In this document: one piece after another, positions 59,620 to 64,000 of the stretch
Numbering within the stretch: position 1 is the first letter of the stretch
Layout: each line of letters starts with the position of its first letter
Assembly (NCBI GenBank): GCA_016787645.1
Contig: JAEUUF010000013.1
Coordinates: 788,372 to 852,371 of the forward strand
Reading direction: 5' to 3'
DNA: 64,000 nt
From: Cyclobacteriaceae bacterium
Lineage (GTDB): Bacteria; Bacteroidota; Bacteroidia; Cytophagales; Cyclobacteriaceae
The notes under the pieces: generated by a model
Seen by the model: the letters and a program-made list of their open reading frames with translations, nothing else
What the model was told of the DNA's origin: nothing
Databases searched by the model: none
Made by a program: the position numbers and the translations under genes

Positions 59620-62600
59620 TCAGAAGTCCAGGCCCAGTTGATTCTTGTTCTTTCCCTTCACCGGCTTTGGTTTGGCACCGCCAACCGGGATGATTTCTGC
59701 GTCGCGGGTGTAAAGCAAGTAACCTTCTACCTCGGTAAATCCCATTTGTTTGAGGATATCAAGGTAATCCGCGACTTGCTGCTGGTCCGTTTTCGACTTT
59801 TCACCGGTCTTGAAATCCACCACTACCGCTTTCTTTCCATCGAGCATAAGGCGGTCGATGCGATTGGTTGCGCCGCCAGGGAGAAGAATCGGCACTTCGG
59901 TCCTCACATCCCACGAGTTCTCAAACCATTTTCCAACCAACGGGTTCGTCATTAGCTCTTCGAGCTGAGTAGCCAGACCATGTCGCTCCTCGGCAGTCAT
60001 TACGCCCTCTTGTACAAGGCGGGTCAGTACTGGGTGGATGTCGTCGCGCGTACGAATCCGAGACAACACGGCATGGAGATAAATGCCATAGCTGATTCGC
60101 TCCCTCGTTTCGGGATTCATACCTTCAAAGAAGTGGTTACCCGACTGGCGGATCACCAATTTTTCTCTCCATCGGTCGGTGCGGTAAGCTGTGAGCTGCA
60201 GCGGCGCGGAAGTTGACGTGGGCGACGCTTCCTTATCCACTTTCAACTCACCGATTTCCAATTCCATAGCCGCCTCCGACCAAGCGGCATTCAGATCGTC
60301 TTGTTGCTGGATGGAATCATAAAGCCAGGCGGCCACCGAGGTGGAATGGCCATACGTTTTCGGGGCCGGCGCAGTGATGATCATGCCAACTTCCGCACGC
60401 GTAAGGGCCACATACAGTACGTTGAGGTTGTCCAGGTAGACCTTGATCCGCTCCTCGCTGTACGCAGAGCTAAAATAAGACTGCTCCAGCGCCTTGCCAT
60501 ACTTCACGGGCATTGGACCGGCGTGCGCATAGGGCTCATGCTCTGACGACACCCACAGGTTGGGTGGCTTGAATCCTTCGTGGTCGACATTCCATGAGCA
60601 GAACGGAATGAGAACGTATTTGAACTGCAGCCCTTTGGCTTTATGAATCGTCAAAATATTGATGGCGTTGACTTCACCTGACAGTTTGATTGAAGTTTTG
60701 TCGGTGTTCTTGTTCTCCTCCCACCAGAGCAGGAAGGAGGCCAGGTCATTTCGTTCGCGTGTGTAGAAGTCAAGAACGATATCCTGGAAAGCCTGGAGGT
60801 AGGCCAGTTCACCTTTTTCCCGGCCAAGATCAAAAAGACCAATAAGGGTTTCTGTCAGCTCGAAAAGCGGCAGCTTCTTGAGCGATAGTTTGTGCTTGGT
60901 AAATGACTCCGGAAGATGGCTTTCGAAGAACACCTGGTTCGTTACGTCAAAAATCTCCGACCTCGGTCGCTTCGGCTGATGCAAGCGCGTGTATTCGTAG
61001 GACAGTTGCGCACGAGCAATGGGATCATCGGCATTGACCAGGTGACGGAGAGCGGCAAGCAGAAGGTTGACGGTACTGGCACCGTCAATACGGAGAGACT
61101 CATTGGAAACCACCTCATAGCTCACCCCCTTCTTAGCCTCGGAGGAGAACTTGTAGTCCAAGAGGTGAGCGGCGATGTCCTGGCCTTCGCTATTGGCCCG
61201 AACCAGGATAGCAATCTCGCCGGGTGCTACACCCTGCATTTGAAGCCGTTCAACATCCTTCGCCAAGGTAGCAAGCGACTGCGCCTTCCATTTCTGTTCC
61301 TCATTATCCTTCAGGAACCGAACACGCACAAATCCAGCAATCTCCCGACGTGCGGATTGCCGTACATCACGATACACGTCCGAGGGCAATTCAGAACTGA
61401 TCTTGGCGGAGGCGAGTCGCGAGGCACTGGCGAAGACCAGGTTATTGAAATGAACCACCTCGCGGGTGCTTCGGAAGTTGTCCGCGAGTTCTTTTACCTC
61501 CACGCGCATCTTGCCAATGTCCTTTTCCAGTTGATGCTCGAGCAGATTGAGGTCGCCACCGCGCCACCGGTAAATAGCCTGTTTCACATCGCCTACCACC
61601 ATGCTGGGGTACCCTTGGTCGAGACTGTTGGTGAGTAGCGGAAGGAAGTTCTTCCATTGAAATCCAGAGGTATCCTGGAATTCGTCGATGAGGTAGTTCC
61701 TGTAGAATGAACCCACCTTTTCATACACAAAGGGCGTATCGCTTTCGCCAATGATGTGGTGGAGGAATTTCGGCGCATCGGCGAGGAGCATGACGTTATG
61801 CTCGCCCTTGTATTCGTTCAGTTTACGGCCGATGTCGGCCATCAGGCCGAAAACATAAAAATTCTGGAGGGCCAGTTCAGCGGACAGGGCACGGGTGTAT
61901 TCCGCATCAAATGTTTCGTTGATGAATGTGATTCTTGGAATGAACTCTTTTTCAGCCACCGCCATGATTTCCTTGGCGAGCAAGGGATAGTCTTTTCCCG
62001 GCCAGTTCCTTGCCACGAGGAAGTCATTCCGCATTCGCGGCTTTATTTCAAGGGATTTTAACTCACTGGCATTGACGAAGTTGTTGAGATAAGACTCCAG
62101 TCCACTTCCTTTTCCGTATTTAAAGTACGAGACATCCCATCCTTTCGCTTGCATGATGGAAAGAATCTCTTTGGCTGGCTTTGATACCTTGCTCGCGAAA
62201 GCGCTCTTGACTTTGTACAACTCTGTTTGAAGTTCTGCAAAGAATTTGGGCGAGCCGGTACGCTCGTAAACTTCCTCCTCGATGAGTTTGAATTCATCCC
62301 GGAAGATTTCCTGCGAGAACTCCACCAGGCGTTTGCGGATGTCCCAGGTTTTGTCAGACTCCATGCTTTCCTGGGCGAAGCGAACCACCCAATCTGTGAG
62401 CTCCTGGCTTTCTTTCAGTTCGTCGATCAGGTTGTTGACCACTTCGGTGAGCACCGCTTCCTGGTCCACTTCAAGCCGGTAGTCACCGATCAGTCCAGAT
62501 TCACGGGTGAAGGCCCGGATGACCCGTTGGAAAAAGGCGTCAATGGTGCTGATGGAAAACTGGTCGTATTGATGCAGAATGAGCGTAAGCAGTTCATTGC

Positions 62601-62883
62601 TGTTCTGGCGGAATGCCAGGTCGTCCAGTCCCAATTCAGCTTTCAGGTCTGCGGCCAGGTGCTCCGCGTCCGGCCAGGGTTTATCGTTCTTCCCCGAGAA
62701 AGCGCCGAGGTAGGCCAATACCCGGTCTTTCATTTCCTGCGTGGCCTTGTTGGTGAACGTCACGGCGAGGACGTGGCGGAAGTAATGCGCCTTGTTTTGC
62801 AGTGCCCACTTGAGGTACTCCCGGGCGAGGGTGCGTGTCTTGCCGGAGCCGGCGGAGGATCGGTATAGCGTGAACGTTTTCAG
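59620..62883 (-). CDS. AddA-like UvrD-family helicase-nuclease, CTG start
   Basis: A helicase-nuclease of about 1087 residues. Walker A (YRSSAGSGKTRTLAREYL) lies at residues 7-24, upstream of the first GTG at 62763. In that frame the only plausible start after the in-frame TAG (62895-62893) is CTG at 62883, which gives (M)KTFTLYRSSAGSGKT, a very common N-terminus for this family. Other motifs follow: VTFTNKATQEMKDR, LIDEFQDTSGFQW (Walker B), VGDVKQAIYRWRGGD, ILTIHKAKGLQFKYVLIPF and LYVALTRAE. The C-terminal PD-(D/E)XK nuclease has NRIDRLMLDGKKAVVVDFKTGE. It pairs with the AddB-like gene. Confidence 0.88.
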   Translation of the reverse strand: MKTFTLYRSSAGSGKTRTLAREYLKWALQNKAHYFRHVLAVTFTNKATQEMKDRVLAYLGAFSGKNDKPWPDAEHLAADLKAELGLDDLAFRQNSNELLTLILHQYDQFSISTIDAFFQRVIRAFTRESGLIGDYRLEVDQEAVLTEVVNNLIDELKESQELTDWVVRFAQESMESDKTWDIRKRLVEFSQEIFRDEFKLIEEEVYERTGSPKFFAELQTELYKVKSAFASKVSKPAKEILSIMQAKGWDVSYFKYGKGSGLESYLNNFVNASELKSLEIKPRMRNDFLVARNWPGKDYPLLAKEIMAVAEKEFIPRITFINETFDAEYTRALSAELALQNFYVFGLMADIGRKLNEYKGEHNVMLLADAPKFLHHIIGESDTPFVYEKVGSFYRNYLIDEFQDTSGFQWKNFLPLLTNSLDQGYPSMVVGDVKQAIYRWRGGDLNLLEHQLEKDIGKMRVEVKELADNFRSTREVVHFNNLVFASASRLASAKISSELPSDVYRDVRQSARREIAGFVRVRFLKDNEEQKWKAQSLATLAKDVERLQMQGVAPGEIAILVRANSEGQDIAAHLLDYKFSSEAKKGVSYEVVSNESLRIDGASTVNLLLAALRHLVNADDPIARAQLSYEYTRLHQPKRPRSEIFDVTNQVFFESHLPESFTKHKLSLKKLPLFELTETLIGLFDLGREKGELAYLQAFQDIVLDFYTRERNDLASFLLWWEENKNTDKTSIKLSGEVNAINILTIHKAKGLQFKYVLIPFCSWNVDHEGFKPPNLWVSSEHEPYAHAGPMPVKYGKALEQSYFSSAYSEERIKVYLDNLNVLYVALTRAEVGMIITAPAPKTYGHSTSVAAWLYDSIQQQDDLNAAWSEAAMELEIGELKVDKEASPTSTSAPLQLTAYRTDRWREKLVIRQSGNHFFEGMNPETRERISYGIYLHAVLSRIRTRDDIHPVLTRLVQEGVMTAEERHGLATQLEELMTNPLVGKWFENSWDVRTEVPILLPGGATNRIDRLMLDGKKAVVVDFKTGEKSKTDQQQVADYLDILKQMGFTEVEGYLLYTRDAEIIPVGGAKPKPVKGKNKNQLGLDF

Positions 62884-63029
62884 GCGACGAAGTTGCGTGG
62901 ACTATTTACAACTTTTCTGGTGGACAGGAAAGATGAGGGGGTCCGTGTGCCAGTTTGTGTCGCACGCCAAAGCCGGTCCTTGCTGGGTTCCCGGGCAGAT
63001 AATGGTTAACTTTAAGAAACCATTCTACT

Positions 63030-63731
63030 ATGAAAGCCGGTTTTCTCGTGCTTCTGCTATTGGTAGACAAGTCCTGCCAATCAGTCCGGTTTGAAACTCC
63101 CCAGCCGGAAGGTGTTCGAAATGAAAAGTCTGTCCCTAAGAAGATGCAGGGGACCTTTTATGAAGTCAGCAAGGACAAATCGAAGTCGGAACAAGAGGAA
63201 TACCTTAACATAAAATCTGACCTTATCCTTAAACACACCAAGGACGTTGAAGTCATTGCCCTTTCGACATTCAAGGAAACTGATCGACGGGAGATGGACT
63301 CCATCCGCCGTTTGGCCGGACAAGACAGCGTTTATAGGTTCAGCGAAAGCAAAGGGAAGGACACCGTGACCGTTAGGTTCATGGGTGACAGTATTTCTGT
63401 AAAAACTACCGATGTAGATACCTTGTATTCTCCTTCTCCTCATCAGCTCCTGCGCAAATACAAGGGGGAATACTACATCAGCACGCAACAGACCAAGCTT
63501 TGGCACGTGGTTCGTATTCGGGTAAAAGGCGATTCACTATTCGTCAGGACTGACTCCAGCGATGACGCCGAGAAACTCCGCCAAATCATGGGGATCAAGA
63601 ATGATTCCATCACCACTTTTCGCCCCGACCGCAAGCAATGGGGGACATTTATCAAGGGCGGGGGATTTCGGTCGACGAAGAAATATGTCCGAGATCCAAC
63701 CGCCAACCGGCAGCGCAAAGGATCGAAATGA
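63030..63731 (+). CDS. Exported protein of unknown function
   Basis: A 233-residue protein with a short hydrophobic N-terminus (MKAGFLVLLLLVDKSC), perhaps a lipoprotein signal. The mature part is rich in charged and beta-strand residues, with repeated patterns around aspartate and serine (VTVRFMGDSISVKTTDVDTLY and VVRIRVKGDSLFVRTDSSDD look like two copies of one strand-turn unit). The C-terminus is basic. I do not recognise a family. Confidence 0.65.
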   Translation: MKAGFLVLLLLVDKSCQSVRFETPQPEGVRNEKSVPKKMQGTFYEVSKDKSKSEQEEYLNIKSDLILKHTKDVEVIALSTFKETDRREMDSIRRLAGQDSVYRFSESKGKDTVTVRFMGDSISVKTTDVDTLYSPSPHQLLRKYKGEYYISTQQTKLWHVVRIRVKGDSLFVRTDSSDDAEKLRQIMGIKNDSITTFRPDRKQWGTFIKGGGFRSTKKYVRDPTANRQRKGSK

Positions 63732-63769
63732 TCACCCCTCACTGCGTCAAATTTTTCCCCGGTGCTCCT

Positions 63770-63797
63770 TTTGAATTCGTCTGAAATGATATCTTTG
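63770..63797 (+). promoter_or_regulatory. tRNA-type promoter before the terminal tRNA fragments
   Basis: TTTG at 63770-63773 and an exact TATCTTTG (63790-63797) are separated by 16 bases. The following GCAGCCC matches the layout of the tRNA-Leu promoter at 14.9 kb (ATCTTTGCGGTCC). The first tRNA 5' half begins 12 bases downstream. Confidence 0.7.
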
Positions 63798-63809
63798 CAG
63801 CCCATACTC

Positions 63810-63897
63810 GGGGTCATAGCTCAGCTGGTCCCGTCCCGAAACGGGACGAGGATCCTCGTGCCGCCGGCGCGGGACTAGAGCGAGTCTCCGATCGAAG
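63810..63897 (+). pseudogene. tRNA 5' half plus palindromic insert, unit 1
   Basis: Bases 63810-63829 (ggggtcatagctcagctggt) are the first 20 nt of a tRNA, Ala-like in the acceptor and D-arm but with isotype not decidable. Then comes a GC-rich insert: a perfect CGTCCCG-AAA-CGGGACG hairpin, a 12-bp palindrome CGAGGATCCTCG, then ccgccggcgcgg and tagagcgagtctccgatcg. GAGC at 63878-63881 could pair with the D-stem GCTC, but no anticodon or T-arm follows. The 103-bp unit repeats at 63913. Confidence 0.85.
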
Positions 63898-63912
63898 GGG
63901 TAGTTAAAATTT

Positions 63913-64000
63913 GGGGTCATAGCTCAGCTGGTCCCGTCCCGAAACGGGACGAGGATCCTCGCGCCGCCGGCGCGGGACTAGAGCGAGTCTCCGATCGAAG
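63913..64000 (+). pseudogene. tRNA 5' half plus palindromic insert, unit 2 (runs to the window edge)
   Basis: This unit is identical to 63810-63897 over 88 bp except for one base (T at 63859, C at 63962). A 15-base AT-rich linker, gggtagttaaaattt, separates the units. The window ends inside it, so whether an intact tRNA follows is not visible. Confidence 0.85.

Noticed and set aside
63830-63897. An intact tRNA with an intron or enlarged D-loop
   Set aside because: GAGC could close the D-stem, but no anticodon stem, T-arm or matching 3' acceptor strand follows before the next unit begins.
63810-64000. CRISPR-like direct repeats
   Set aside because: There are only two units, the repeat is 88 bp with a 15-bp AT-rich linker, and each unit begins with a tRNA 5' end. 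No cas genes are near.

Overview
The window is a gene-dense chromosomal segment of a member of the Bacteroidota, most like the Cytophagales. The evidence is a gingipain-type C25 protease with a C-terminal type IX secretion sorting domain, TANNTTTG-type -7 promoter elements, DNA polymerase III alpha with a DnaQ-like exonuclease fused to its N-terminus, a PadR regulator paired with a PspC/DUF2807 membrane protein, many SPII lipoproteins, and several DUF1680 glycosidases. No species can be named from the sequence alone. There is no large prophage, IS element or CRISPR array. The non-ordinary content is small: gene-sized cassettes bordered by simple repeats, palindromic elements, and tRNA 5' halves duplicated by GC-rich inserts.

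Layout. 1-0.9 kb: end of an upstream gene, a four-helix-bundle (23S rRNA IVS-type) gene inside an inverted repeat, and a small ABM-domain protein. 1.1-11 kb (minus strand): an arabinan-to-pentose-phosphate operon, transcribed GH51, GH127, GH127/146-like, araB, araD, araA. 11-14.8 kb (plus): mobA, fdhD and an FdhF/YdeP-type molybdopterin oxidoreductase. 14.9-15.1 kb: tRNA-Leu(CAA) preceded by a copy of its own 5' half and a GC-rich insert. 15.1-20.5 kb: L,D-transpeptidase, YbhB-like protein, NnrS-like membrane protein, phosphoribosyltransferase, SlyD-type PPIase and a lipoprotein. 20.5-23 kb: paaABC, with a double-length PaaB. 23-28 kb: the giant C25/T9SS protease. 28-32.5 kb: PadR, PspC-DUF2807, an HGSNAT-like acyltransferase and a small exported protein. 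32.6-35 kb: sigma factor, putative anti-sigma protein and an outer membrane protein. 35-40.7 kb: TetR, sugar MFS transporter, DUF3052 and LPP20-type lipoproteins. 40.7-44.2 kb: sdhCAB. 44.3-49.5 kb: exonuclease-DnaE fusion, thioredoxin and a YkgJ-type protein. 49.5-53.6 kb: overlapping GH92 and DUF1680 glycosidase genes. 53.8-56 kb: an AT-rich orphan gene and two small membrane proteins. 56.2-56.7 kb: a GxxExxY gene bordered by AGGAT-type repeats. 56.75-62.9 kb: an AddAB-like helicase-nuclease whose AddA appears to start at CTG. 63-64 kb: an exported protein, then a tRNA-type promoter followed by two tandem 103-bp units, each a tRNA 5' half plus a palindromic insert.

How the genes work together. 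The arabinan operon encodes release of L-arabinose by exported GH51 and GH127-type enzymes and its conversion to D-xylulose-5-phosphate by AraA, AraB and AraD. A sugar/H+ symporter at 36 kb could supply the sugar but is unlinked. MobA and FdhD are maturation factors that fit the molybdopterin enzyme beside them. PaaABC would form the phenylacetyl-CoA epoxidase core; paaD, paaE and paaK are not in the window. SdhCAB is the respiratory succinate dehydrogenase. No stretch longer than about 300 bases lacks a gene once the tRNA locus at 14.9-15.1 kb is counted.

The most unusual signal is at the two tRNA loci. In both, a tRNA promoter sits directly in front of a tRNA 5' half that ends in or just after the D-loop, followed by a 65-83 bp GC-rich insert and then the tRNA 5' end again. 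This looks like a small element that duplicates the tRNA 5' end and pushes the working tRNA downstream.
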